Shown here: in pieces, positions 50,574-59,796 of the stretch | Position numbering within the stretch: the stretch's first letter is position 1 | How the letters are laid out: every line of letters starts with the position of its first letter | Notes under the pieces: model-generated | Told to the model about the DNA's origin: nothing | Databases searched by the model: none | The model's input: only the letters and a program-made list of their open reading frames with translations | DNA from: an uncultured Bacilli bacterium | Lineage (GTDB): Bacteria; Bacillota_I; Bacilli_A; RF39; UBA660 | Assembly (NCBI GenBank): GCA_910576925.1 | Contig: CAJTKB010000002.1 | Coordinates: forward strand, 36,997 to 100,996 | Length of the DNA: 64,000 bases | Reading direction: 5' to 3' | Program-made: the position numbers and the translations under genes

Positions 50574-51977
50574 CTAACAAAAATTTTTATAACATTTTAA
50601 CATACCATTATCATTGGCTTCATAAATAGAAATAACTTTATTATCATATTTAAAAATAACTTTATTTTCTATATTATAAACATTATTTACCATAGTCCCA
50701 TTTTTTACTTTTTTTAAAGTTTCTGTATCTATTTCTACTATATCATAAGGCAACACTTCATCAATATTAATAATATTATATTTATTATCTTCTATTTCTT
50801 CTAGTGTATAACATTTATCTAATGTAAACGATGCCTCTCTAATTCTTACTAAATCTTGCATTGTAAAAAACTTTCCCATACTTTCTCCAATATCGTTAAT
50901 TAAACTTCTAATATATGTTCCTTTACTAACTAAACATTTAAATGAAAAAGTATCAGCTGTTCTATCAAGTAATTCTATTTTTCTAATAGTAACTTCTTTT
51001 TTTGGTAAACATACTTTCTCCTTATCTCTTGCATATTCATATAGCTTTCTACCATTAACTTTGACAGCAGAATAGATTGGAACTGTTTGCAAATATGTTT
51101 TCTCAAAACTACTCAATACACTTTCTATTCCATCTATATTAAAATCTTCATTTTTATTAAGTACTTTCCCAGTAACATCTAATGTATCAGTTTTCAATCC
51201 AATTTTTACTGTTGCAATATATTCTTTATCGCCATTTACTATATCCTTCCCTATTTTAGTAGCATTATTAATTAATACAATTAACACTCCACTAGCCAAA
51301 GGATCAAGTGTTCCTGTGTGTCCCACCTTTTTAGTATCAAATTTTCTAGCAATAAAATTATCAACATCTCTTGATGTCATACCACTAGGTTTATTTACAA
51401 GTAACACCCCATTAATATTATATTTATTATGATATTCCTCTAGAGCTAAATTCTCATCATAAATAATTCCAGCTGTCCTTTTTCCAACATATCTAATATG
51501 CCAAGGTTCATATAAATACCCTGTAATTTTTTCTTTTTCTTTAGGATATCTTAATATAAATCCGAAATCTTTCAATGAAGAATGTATATGAGCAAATACA
51601 TTTTCATAATTAAGTAACTCTTCATTTGAATCTATAAATCTATCATCTATTTTTAATACTATATCAACACATAAGCCTGTTTGATGTTCAGAATACCCAC
51701 CACATGATACATAACTATTCGCATACTCCTCCCCATATAAATTTTTCATTTCATTAAAAAGCCTATCTTGTTCCTCTACACTTCTATAACTACTATCTAT
51801 AAATATATCTATACCAATACTTGCAAGATACTCTTTTAATCTTTTATACATAAAATACGTTTTCTTCTCAATAAGTATATTATTACCAAGATAATTTTCA
51901 GCTGTCACATATTTTATATTATTAATGATACTTTTATTTATTGCATTATCTTTATTTATAAGTAATTTATAATCCAT
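50574..51977 (-). CDS. truB: Fusion: M15B D,D-carboxypeptidase (VanY-like) + TruB pseudouridine synthase
   Basis: One 467-residue frame without stops. Residues 1-185 carry the VanY-type peptidase: SSYRSVEEQ, SEHQTGLCVDI (zinc ligands His98 and Asp105), YEPWHIRYVG (Glu157 base, His160 ligand). From 189 a complete TruB starts: GVLLVNKPSGMTSRDVDNFI, VGHTGTLDPLASGVL with catalytic Asp225, IYSAVKVNGRKLYEYAR, KGTYIRSLINDIG. TruB makes pseudouridine 55 in tRNA and is cytoplasmic; the peptidase has no signal peptide, so it would be cytoplasmic too. The linker is short. A real fusion or two genes joined by a lost stop. Confidence 0.88.
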   Translation of the reverse strand: MDYKLLINKDNAINKSIINNIKYVTAENYLGNNILIEKKTYFMYKRLKEYLASIGIDIFIDSSYRSVEEQDRLFNEMKNLYGEEYANSYVSCGGYSEHQTGLCVDIVLKIDDRFIDSNEELLNYENVFAHIHSSLKDFGFILRYPKEKEKITGYLYEPWHIRYVGKRTAGIIYDENLALEEYHNKYNINGVLLVNKPSGMTSRDVDNFIARKFDTKKVGHTGTLDPLASGVLIVLINNATKIGKDIVNGDKEYIATVKIGLKTDTLDVTGKVLNKNEDFNIDGIESVLSSFEKTYLQTVPIYSAVKVNGRKLYEYARDKEKVCLPKKEVTIRKIELLDRTADTFSFKCLVSKGTYIRSLINDIGESMGKFFTMQDLVRIREASFTLDKCYTLEEIEDNKYNIINIDEVLPYDIVEIDTETLKKVKNGTMVNNVYNIENKVIFKYDNKVISIYEANDNGMLKCYKNFC

Positions 51978-52041
51978 TGGTCCACCTGCTTTAACATATT
52001 ATACAATAAAATGAAAAAATAATAAATAAAAAAAGCCATAA

Positions 52042-54393
52042 TTAGCTTTCAAATTGTGAATTATACAAATCAGCATAAAATCCCTTTTTCTTAATAAGTT
52101 CATCATGACTTCCTTGTTCAATAATATTACCATCTTTCATAACCAATATTATATCAGCATTTTTAATAGTTGAAAGACGATGAGCTATTATAAATGAAGT
52201 TCTACCTTCCATTAATTTATCCATAGCCTTTTGAACAAGCTCCTCAGTTCTTGTATCAACATTACTTGTCGCTTCATCAAGTATTAAGAATGGAGCATCC
52301 TCTATCATTCCTCTTGCTATCGTTAAAAGTTGTCTTTGACCAGCTGAAACTGAATCATTATCAGATACTTTTGAATCATATCCATTAGGCAATGTTCTAA
52401 TAAAGTGATCTAATCCTACAGTCTTGCATACTTCTTCTACTCTTTTATCACTTACATTTTTTCTATTATAAATAATATTTTCTTTTATTGTACCATCAAA
52501 TAACCAAGTATCTTGAAGTACCATAGTAAATAATGAATGAATATTCTCTCTAGTTAAATTCTTAGTTGAAACTCCATCTATTTTAATATCTCCATCTGTT
52601 ATTTCATAAAATTTCATTAGAAGATTAACCATTGTTGTCTTTCCAGCACCTGTAGGTCCAACTATAGCTATCTTCTCTCCCTCTTTTGCCTTAGCACTAA
52701 AATTTTTAATTGTTGGCTTATCATTTCCAGCATATTGAAAAACAACATTATTAAATTCAATATTTCCTTTTACTTTTTCTTTAGAAAGATATTTTTTACT
52801 TACTTCTTTTTCCATTTCCTCTTCATCTAAAAATTCAAATACCCTTTCACTTGCTGCTGCTGTAGATTGAAGATTAGTAAAAGCTTGAGCAATTTGTGCA
52901 AGTGGTGAAGTAAATAGTCTTACATAAGTTATAAATGCTACTATCACACCAAAACTTATCTTATTATTCATTGTTAGTAATGCACCAACGATACATACAG
53001 CTAAATATCCAAAATTACCAATAAAGTTCATCATAGGCATCATAAGTCCTGATAAAAACTGGCTCTTACGATTAGCATCATACATTTTTTTATTTAATTC
53101 ATCAAATTTAGCATTACTAAGTTCTTTACCATTATATGCTTTAACAACATTAAGTCCAGAATATATTTCTTCAATATGACCATTTAAAGCACCTAACTCT
53201 TCTTGTTTAGCGGTAAAATATTTTTGACTCTTACCTAAAACTATAAACATAAAAACAAACCCAAATAAACTTGAAAGTATCGCAGTGATAGCCATTATCC
53301 AATTTGTTATAAACATCATTACAATTGTTCCGACAAAAAGGGTCGTAGCACTTACTAATGTTGCTAAAGATTGATTCATAGTTTGAGCTATTGTATCAAC
53401 ATCATTAGTAACTCTTGATAGAATATCTCCTGTTGAGTTATTATCAAAATATTTTAATGGTAATTTATTTATCTTTTTAGAAATACTTCCTCTTAATCTT
53501 CTTGCAAAGTTATTAGATACTGTAGTCATAGAAATTGATTCAATATAATTAAAAATTGCACTTATTAAATGTAGAGTAACTAATAATATAGTTATACTCT
53601 TTATTTTATCAATATTCATAAATGGTTCAATAACTTTTTGAATACTTTTAGGCATTTCATCTATTTTTTTATACAATTCTTCTACTGAAGTATCCTTATC
53701 TAAATCTTTAATATTAGTTATAAATGTAACTTGCTCTTCAGCAGTTATTTTAACATTATCAATTTCTAAATCATTTAAAAGACTCTTCATAATACTATTA
53801 GGTATTTTCATATTTTCTTTATTACCATCTGACATTTGTTTTACAAATTGAATTTTATCAGATGAAGAAATTTGGACACCATTATATGTTGACTCTTTAA
53901 AAAGCAAATTTAAAATTGACTCTGGAATTTCTCCGATATTAGATATTACATCAACCTCTTTATTTTCTGAAGAAGACATTTTTTCTAGAAAACTTTGAAA
54001 CATTTGTTTATCTTCTTTTGAAATATTACTATCTAACATAATACTCTGAATACTATCAGAAGACATATCAATACTTAATATTTCAGGAATAGCTTTCTTA
54101 ATATTTTCTTCATTTAAAGATTCTGTTACTTTATTAGTTAACTTTTTTAAATTATCTTGTTTAATAACTAACCCCTTTGATATTTCATCAGTTAAATCAG
54201 ATAAAATATTAGGTGTAAATATCGATAAGACAGAACCTGCAGCCGCTAGAAATAAGGCTACAATAATCAAAGTTTTAAAGCCATTTAGTTCACTAATTAA
54301 ACGTTTAACAGCTGATTTAAAATCTTTTGCTTTTTCTCCTACTACTCCTGGACCACCTAGTCCTCTTCTTGGAGTATTACCTCTTCTATTCAC
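52042..54393 (-). CDS. ABC multidrug exporter subunit with large extracellular domain
   Basis: A 783-residue half-transporter. After a short N-terminus and TM1 (about 36-60) there is a 200-residue hydrophilic insertion (about 65-260, charged, helical) before TM2, giving an external domain as known in EfrD/YheH-like exporters. NBD: Walker A GPTGAGKTT, altered signature DSVSAGQRQ, Walker B FLILDEATSNVD, H-loop IIAHRLSTI. It overlaps its partner by 8 bases. Signature change plus the partner's changed Walker B mark a heterodimer with one degenerate ATP site. Confidence 0.9.
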   Translation of the reverse strand: MNRRGNTPRRGLGGPGVVGEKAKDFKSAVKRLISELNGFKTLIIVALFLAAAGSVLSIFTPNILSDLTDEISKGLVIKQDNLKKLTNKVTESLNEENIKKAIPEILSIDMSSDSIQSIMLDSNISKEDKQMFQSFLEKMSSSENKEVDVISNIGEIPESILNLLFKESTYNGVQISSSDKIQFVKQMSDGNKENMKIPNSIMKSLLNDLEIDNVKITAEEQVTFITNIKDLDKDTSVEELYKKIDEMPKSIQKVIEPFMNIDKIKSITILLVTLHLISAIFNYIESISMTTVSNNFARRLRGSISKKINKLPLKYFDNNSTGDILSRVTNDVDTIAQTMNQSLATLVSATTLFVGTIVMMFITNWIMAITAILSSLFGFVFMFIVLGKSQKYFTAKQEELGALNGHIEEIYSGLNVVKAYNGKELSNAKFDELNKKMYDANRKSQFLSGLMMPMMNFIGNFGYLAVCIVGALLTMNNKISFGVIVAFITYVRLFTSPLAQIAQAFTNLQSTAAASERVFEFLDEEEMEKEVSKKYLSKEKVKGNIEFNNVVFQYAGNDKPTIKNFSAKAKEGEKIAIVGPTGAGKTTMVNLLMKFYEITDGDIKIDGVSTKNLTRENIHSLFTMVLQDTWLFDGTIKENIIYNRKNVSDKRVEEVCKTVGLDHFIRTLPNGYDSKVSDNDSVSAGQRQLLTIARGMIEDAPFLILDEATSNVDTRTEELVQKAMDKLMEGRTSFIIAHRLSTIKNADIILVMKDGNIIEQGSHDELIKKKGFYADLYNSQFES

Positions 54394-56146
54394 TTTCTAA
54401 TTCCTCCTTTGATAACTGTGATAAAGCAATTTGTTTATAAACTTCACAATTCTTTAACAATTCCTTATGAGTACCCATTCCTACACATTCACCATTATCA
54501 AGTACTAATATCTTATCAGCATTCATAATTGTTCCAATTCTTTGAGCAACAATTAAACTTGTACTATCTTTAGTATACTTTTTTAATTCAGCTCTAAGTA
54601 CAGCATCAGTCTTATAATCTAGTGCTGAAAAGCTATCATCAAAAATATAAATTTCTGGTTCTCTTGCTATTGCACGAGCTATTGCAAGTCGCTGTTTCTG
54701 ACCACCAGATATATTAGTACCACCTTGAGCAATATGAGTATCATATTTATCATCTGTCTTCAAAACAAATTCTTGAGCTTGAGCAACACGAATAGCATCT
54801 TTTATGATATCCATAGTCTTTTCGTTTTTTGACTTTCCATAACTAACATTTGATTTTATAGTTCCATTAAACATAACAGCTTTTTGTGGAACATAACCTA
54901 GTTTATTATATAAAAATTCTTGCTTGTATTCGCGAACATTAACACCATCAACTAATACTTCCCCCTCTGTTGCATCATAAAACCTAGGTACTAAATTAAT
55001 TAAAGTAGATTTTCCACTTCCAGTAGAACCTATAAAAGCAACTGTATCACCCCTACTAGCCTTGAAAGAAATATCTTTTAATAAATACTCTTCAGCATCT
55101 GGATACTTAAAAGAAACATTTCTAAATTCTACAGTTCCGATTTCATCTGTTACATCTTCTGTAATTTTTCCATCTTCTACAGATATATCAGTTTCTAATA
55201 CTTCGTTAATACGTGTCGCTGAAACAGAAGCACGTGGAACCATCATAAATATCATAGCAAGCATTAAAAATGACATAATAACTTGCATTGCATAACTAGA
55301 AAATACTACCATATCACCAAATAAAGCTATCTTATCAGAAACCATTGCATCTCTTATTAAATAACTACCTACAAAATAAATACAAAGAGTTAAACAATTC
55401 ATTACTAAATACATAATAGGAGACATAACAGCAAAAGCCTTTTGATTAAATAATTGTTGATTTGTTAAAGAATCATTTACTTCCTTAAACTTTTCTTCTT
55501 GATACTTTTCAGCATTAAAAGCTCTTACCACCCTTATTCCAGTTAAATTTTCTCTTGTTACCCCATTTATTTTATCAGTTAATTTCTGTACTATTTTAAA
55601 CTTAGGCATTACTATTATCATTAAAAAACCTATTACAAATAAAAGTATTATAACAGCAACAGCAGTAATTATACTCCATTCTATACTCTTATTTAAAATT
55701 TTTGTAATTGCCCATATAGCAGTTATAGGAGCTTTTATAAGTAATTGAAGACCCATTCCAATTAACATTTCTACCTGAGTTATATCATTTGTAGTACGAG
55801 TAATCAAACTGTCTGGTTTAAACATTTTAATTTCATGAATTGATAAATCTTCTACTTTTGTAAAAAGTTTCTTTCTAACTTTCATAGAAAAAGATGATGA
55901 AAGATTTGCAACAAAATAACCTACTATCATTGCTAACATTAAGCTTCCTAAAGCACACAATAACATATAAAAGCCATTTGTTATAATATCAGACATCTTA
56001 CTGCCTTCCGTTTGCACAAGTTTTGTTATCTCAGACATATAATCTGGCATTTTAAGATCTAACCATACTTGTGAAATAATTAAAATGAAACTAATAAACA
56101 CTAGTATCCATTCTTTTTTACTAAAATTTTTAATTAACTTAAACAT
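54386..56146 (-). CDS. ABC multidrug exporter subunit (degenerate Walker B)
   Basis: A 586-residue half-transporter, six membrane helices then NBD: Walker A GSTGSGKST, signature NISGGQKQR, Walker B IYIFDDSFSALD with Asp in place of catalytic Glu and Gln in place of the switch His (IVAQRIG). These are the known degenerate-site changes of BmrC/TM287-type subunits. It pairs with the 783-residue subunit and follows a MarR gene in one operon, an arrangement typical of drug-induced exporters. Confidence 0.92.
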   Translation of the reverse strand: MFKLIKNFSKKEWILVFISFILIISQVWLDLKMPDYMSEITKLVQTEGSKMSDIITNGFYMLLCALGSLMLAMIVGYFVANLSSSFSMKVRKKLFTKVEDLSIHEIKMFKPDSLITRTTNDITQVEMLIGMGLQLLIKAPITAIWAITKILNKSIEWSIITAVAVIILLFVIGFLMIIVMPKFKIVQKLTDKINGVTRENLTGIRVVRAFNAEKYQEEKFKEVNDSLTNQQLFNQKAFAVMSPIMYLVMNCLTLCIYFVGSYLIRDAMVSDKIALFGDMVVFSSYAMQVIMSFLMLAMIFMMVPRASVSATRINEVLETDISVEDGKITEDVTDEIGTVEFRNVSFKYPDAEEYLLKDISFKASRGDTVAFIGSTGSGKSTLINLVPRFYDATEGEVLVDGVNVREYKQEFLYNKLGYVPQKAVMFNGTIKSNVSYGKSKNEKTMDIIKDAIRVAQAQEFVLKTDDKYDTHIAQGGTNISGGQKQRLAIARAIAREPEIYIFDDSFSALDYKTDAVLRAELKKYTKDSTSLIVAQRIGTIMNADKILVLDNGECVGMGTHKELLKNCEVYKQIALSQLSKEELESE

Positions 56147-56590
56147 TTAATCATTCCCTTCTTTCAAATTTTTCTTAATCTGTTTGATTACTTTTAAGAA
56201 AACTTCTAAATCAGTATCTTTAATATCCTTAGATATAATATTTTCAATTTCTATAAACTTTTCCTGTATCTTTTTATTTTCTTTTTTAGCCTCATTTGTT
56301 ATAACTATTTCTTTTATTCTAGCATCTTCTTCAGCTGCTAATCTTTTAATTATATTATTTTTTTCCATTGTTTGAAGCACTCCTGATATTGTACTTCTTC
56401 TTACCCCAAGTATCTTTTCTAAGTCTCTTTGAAATACTTTTTTATCCTCATTATCTAATAAATACTTTACAATTCTTCCCTGTATAGGAGAAAAGGTTGA
56501 ATAATTATTATTCTTGGACATATTTAGAACTTTTCTTAAAATAAGCATATCTATTTCTTTTATTTCAAAAAGAATTTCATTATTACACAC
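56147..56590 (-). CDS. MarR-family regulator of the ABC exporter operon
   Basis: A 147-residue winged-helix regulator: FSPIQGRIVKYLLDNEDKKVFQRDLEKILGVRRSTISGVLQTMEKNNIIKRLAAEEDARIKEIVITNEAKK. First gene of the operon, 0-1 base from the first ABC gene. GTG start at 56590 with GGAG eight bases upstream. Two inverted repeats flank its promoter, so it should repress itself and the exporter until a ligand binds. Confidence 0.88.
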   Translation of the reverse strand: MCNNEILFEIKEIDMLILRKVLNMSKNNNYSTFSPIQGRIVKYLLDNEDKKVFQRDLEKILGVRRSTISGVLQTMEKNNIIKRLAAEEDARIKEIVITNEAKKENKKIQEKFIEIENIISKDIKDTDLEVFLKVIKQIKKNLKEGND

Positions 56591-56609
56591 AACTTACTCT
56601 CCTTATATT

Positions 56610-56665
56610 GTTAGTTGCCTAACGAAGTTGATTATATAATAAAAATGGTTAGTAGTCAACCATTT
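56610..56665 (-). promoter_or_regulatory. Promoter and MarR operators of exporter operon
   Basis: On the minus strand TTGACT (56654-56659), 17-base spacer, TATAAT (56631-56636). An 8-bp inverted repeat AAATGGTT/AACCATTT (56643-56650, 56658-56665) covers the -35 and a second repeat GTTAG/CTAAC (56610-56614, 56619-56623) lies downstream of the -10, both sharing the GTTAG core. Confidence 0.8.
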
Positions 56666-57032
56666 ATATTATATTATTATCCATTAAAATGAACACAATT
56701 ATTTCTTATAATATATCATTTTAATAGATAACTTAAGCTTTTAAATTTAGAGTTTTTGAAATAATAAAAGTACGTAAATAAACTACTTATATTTTTTCCT
56801 TTTCATATTTAACTAGCTATTTTAAAATAACTAATACGATTATTCATTATGATGTTGAAAACCATACTATATTTACCAAGGCATCACTGTATAAAATTCA
56901 AGAAACTATAAGCATCTATTGTAGATAATCTTTTAATAAAATTTATCAAATAGACTTATAATTGTTGAAAAATTAGAAGATAAAAATGAAGATTTTAACT
57001 ATATTCAAAGTAGTTCTTATTCCAAAGAAAAA
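56666..57032. other. Non-coding gap with decayed coding traces
   Basis: 367 bases without an intact gene. On the plus strand short open segments (VENHTIFTKASLYKIQETIS near 56855-56930; VEKLEDKNEDFNYIQSSSYS near 56963-57035) look like scraps of a former gene. No repeat or RNA found. Confidence 0.35.
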
Positions 57033-57059
57033 TAGTTTAGATCATTAAAATCTAAACTA
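57033..57059 (-). terminator. Terminator of the HD-HD-kinase gene
   Basis: TAGTTTAGAT (57033-57042) and ATCTAAACTA (57050-57059), perfect 10-bp stem; TATTTTTC follows on the minus strand. Confidence 0.8.
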
Positions 57060-57065
57060 GCAAAA

Positions 57066-59030
57066 TTACTTTTTAGTCAAATCATATTTCTGTTCAAATG
57101 ATTTTATATACCTTTTTCGCATAGCAGGCAAAATATGGGAAGCTGCTTCAATAGAAACATCATTTAATTCCATCCTAGAAGTATCTAATAAAAGAATAGA
57201 ATCAACACTTTCAGAAAACAATCCTTGTAAAGTACTTAAACAATTATTATACTCCTCAATATTTTCTTGATTTAAAAAATTCCTTTTTTCTAATGCTAAA
57301 CTAGATATATAATCTCTTTTTAAAGAAATCATAGAATCAGCATATGTAACAAATAGAAAATCAATCAATTCCTTAGAAATTGCCTTATATTTATCTCTAG
57401 CAGTAAGATATTGTTCTTCAGGCATATCTCCTCTAGCATACCTTCTATAATTCCAAATTTGTCTATCATTTATTGACCTATCAATCAATATAATATCTTT
57501 GTCAGATTCAAGAGATTTTTGTAATTGTTTATATACCTCAGCTATAATAGCAATATTGCTATCGCCTAAATTCATTTGATCAAATTTATTTTTTAAATTT
57601 TCTTTATAATATTTCGAAGTTGTAAATTCTTCAATTAATTCAACATCAAAACCACCTTTTTTAAAGAAGTCATATAAATTATTTATTGTAGTGGTCTTTC
57701 CAGTTCTAGGTGTACCACTAAATTCAATAACAAAAGGTTTTGATAATGAACATAATGATTTTAATTTTTGAAGTTCAACTTTCATTGCATGTAATTGTTT
57801 TAATCTTCTATAATAATCCCTATTATCAACAAAAATAGTATCCCTTAAAAATAAATTCTCCTTTTGATAAAATACTTTATCTAATATATCTTTTAATCTT
57901 GAAAAAATAGGTAAATCTTTCTCCTCACCTGATACCAAACTTTCATAAATACCTGTATAGTACCACTTTTGTTGTTCTTCTCCTCTTTTAAATGCAGAAA
58001 AATCTCTTTCTCCTTCTTTTTCAAATTTTAAAAATAAATCTTCTAAATTGTTAATCTTATCAGCACAAATCACTAATTTATTTCTAAAAGGTAATTTCTT
58101 TGTTTCTTCAATAGTATGTTTTTTTCTTTCCTCCCAAGATAAAGATTTATCTGGTTCAGAAGCCCCTATAACTAAAGAAGCAATATCAGTACCAAACTCA
58201 TTTTCTATATCTTCTATTGTATATTTTGTATCTTCTACAACATCATGTAAATATCCTGCTGCAACAACATTATCATCATAACCAAAAGTTTCTAAAAGTT
58301 CTCCTACACCGATAGGATGCATAATCATAGGTTTATCTGGTTCACTTTTTCTAACTTGTCCCATATGTGCTCTTATAGCAAATAGTTTTGCTTTCTCTTT
58401 AATATTTATAATATTATTTACTTCCATATACTTAACTCCAAAAACATACTTATCTTTTAATAATTCTTTAACGTCTTCTTTAAATTTATCAAATTCTTCA
58501 TCAATACACCACATTTTTGCATATCCACAATCACCAAATTTTTCACTAATATGCTTATATGAACGAGTAATCATTCTAGTTAAATCTAACTCTGGATAAT
58601 GTTTAATTGTGTAAGCATGTGTTCTTCTTAAAGAAGATATAATATCAACATTTCGATCTGCTGAAGAAATTATTTTCCCATAACTACTTCTAGGTTCATA
58701 CTCTAAACTTGCTCTATGATCTTCTATTGCTTCTTTTATAATCACTCTTTGTTCATCGTTAAAAAACTCTTTCATTTTATCATTTTCATAAAATAGTTTA
58801 GCTGATAGAACTTCATGGTTATCTTTATCAATATGATGAGCTAAATCATGAAAAGATGCAATAGCATAAACCATATTTAAATCTATATTTTCAAAACTCC
58901 TAGCAAATTTAAAACTTCTTTTAATTACATATTCTATATGTTCGATGCTATGACCTGAATCGTTTTGATCATATATTGGAAATATATTTTCTTCAACATA
59001 TTGCTGTAATTCTTTCTTTATTCCTCTCAT
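57066..59030 (-). CDS. Three-domain protein: HD hydrolase + SpoT-like HD + P-loop kinase
   Basis: 654 residues. Domain 1 (1-195): HD phosphohydrolase, His27 (GHSIEHIEYV), HD at 61-62 (SFHDLAHH), Asp124 (SADRN). Domain 2 (205-375): RelA/SpoT-type HD, AIRAHMGQVRKSEPDKPMIMHPIGVGELL (His222), HD at 262-263 (GYLHDVVEDTKYTIEDIENEFG), ADKINNLED (Asp324). Domain 3 (430-654): P-loop EFSGTPRTGKTTTINNL (438-447) and DIILIDRSINDRQIW, like deoxynucleoside-kinase/AAA_28 proteins. No synthetase domain. It could hydrolyse pppGpp or other nucleotides under control of a kinase domain, or phosphorylate nucleosides or tRNA. Fusion of all three is unusual. Monocistronic with its own terminator. Confidence 0.8.
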   Translation of the reverse strand: MRGIKKELQQYVEENIFPIYDQNDSGHSIEHIEYVIKRSFKFARSFENIDLNMVYAIASFHDLAHHIDKDNHEVLSAKLFYENDKMKEFFNDEQRVIIKEAIEDHRASLEYEPRSSYGKIISSADRNVDIISSLRRTHAYTIKHYPELDLTRMITRSYKHISEKFGDCGYAKMWCIDEEFDKFKEDVKELLKDKYVFGVKYMEVNNIINIKEKAKLFAIRAHMGQVRKSEPDKPMIMHPIGVGELLETFGYDDNVVAAGYLHDVVEDTKYTIEDIENEFGTDIASLVIGASEPDKSLSWEERKKHTIEETKKLPFRNKLVICADKINNLEDLFLKFEKEGERDFSAFKRGEEQQKWYYTGIYESLVSGEEKDLPIFSRLKDILDKVFYQKENLFLRDTIFVDNRDYYRRLKQLHAMKVELQKLKSLCSLSKPFVIEFSGTPRTGKTTTINNLYDFFKKGGFDVELIEEFTTSKYYKENLKNKFDQMNLGDSNIAIIAEVYKQLQKSLESDKDIILIDRSINDRQIWNYRRYARGDMPEEQYLTARDKYKAISKELIDFLFVTYADSMISLKRDYISSLALEKRNFLNQENIEEYNNCLSTLQGLFSESVDSILLLDTSRMELNDVSIEAASHILPAMRKRYIKSFEQKYDLTKK

Positions 59031-59106
59031 TATCTAAAACCTCCTGATTTTTTAGTAATATTTTTCAATTATCCATTTAATGTCTTATATTAACTTATTA
59101 AATTTA

Positions 59107-59499
59107 TTATATTTCTCCATTATAATCCCACAAACTAAGTTTACCTTTTATAAAAATAGGTTTTATCTTTTCTATATTTTCTAATTTAAATCCATATCCA
59201 TTCCATTCTGTATGCTTTATTATACTATTATATATCAAAGAATTTTTATCACTTAACATTTTTCTTTGAATATCATCTATTTTTATACAATCAGTTATTG
59301 TAGCTTTAGCAATAATACAACCAGCTGGATATTCTAAATTTAAATGTTCAAACTTTTTCATTGCTTTTTTATCTATTCCTTTTCCAGCATGTATTAAAAT
59401 ATCTCCCCTATATTTTGTTCTCCAAGTTCTAAACTCATATTCTTTCAAACCTTCTGCAATTAGTGTTGCAAATGGTTGCTTAATAGTTATTACTTTCAT
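59107..59499 (-). CDS. ASCH-domain protein
   Basis: A 130-residue protein from ATG 59499 (GGTGGTG upstream): MKVITIKQPFATLIAEGLKEYEFRTWRTKYRGDILIHAGKG is the classic ASCH beginning with its basic RNA-binding groove, then a GCIIAKATITDCIKI strand and C-terminal LSLWDYNGEI. In some enzymes this fold is an amidohydrolase for N4-acetylcytidine (YqfB), but the key Thr-Lys-Glu set is not evident beyond K21/E24. Function likely RNA or nucleoside related. Confidence 0.82.
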   Translation of the reverse strand: MKVITIKQPFATLIAEGLKEYEFRTWRTKYRGDILIHAGKGIDKKAMKKFEHLNLEYPAGCIIAKATITDCIKIDDIQRKMLSDKNSLIYNSIIKHTEWNGYGFKLENIEKIKPIFIKGKLSLWDYNGEI

Positions 59500-59523
59500 T
59501 ATACACCACCATATTATCATCAC

Positions 59524-59796
59524 AAATAAGACCTTTTATTTTTAATACAACTATTCCATAGCATCTTCTACACTATTATGTCTAAAAATTAAATTCTCTT
59601 CTAAGCTTATATATATTTTAAAATTTCAAAAACATTATCATTATATTTCATTTTATGATTAGCAAAACTATCACCCATATAAATATATTATATAATAAAT
59701 ACCTATTTAATAACAACAACTTATTTAGCACTTATAATTTACATATTAAACTATAATGAAAAATATTTAGCACTAATAATAGACAATTAAATATTT
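59524..59796. other. Gap with a decayed small ORF
   Basis: 273 bases. On the minus strand MGDSFANHKMKYNDNVFEIL (start 59678) and, in another frame, ISLEENLIFRHNSVEDAME (stop near 59553) read as one frameshifted small gene. No RNA or repeat seen otherwise. Confidence 0.35.
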
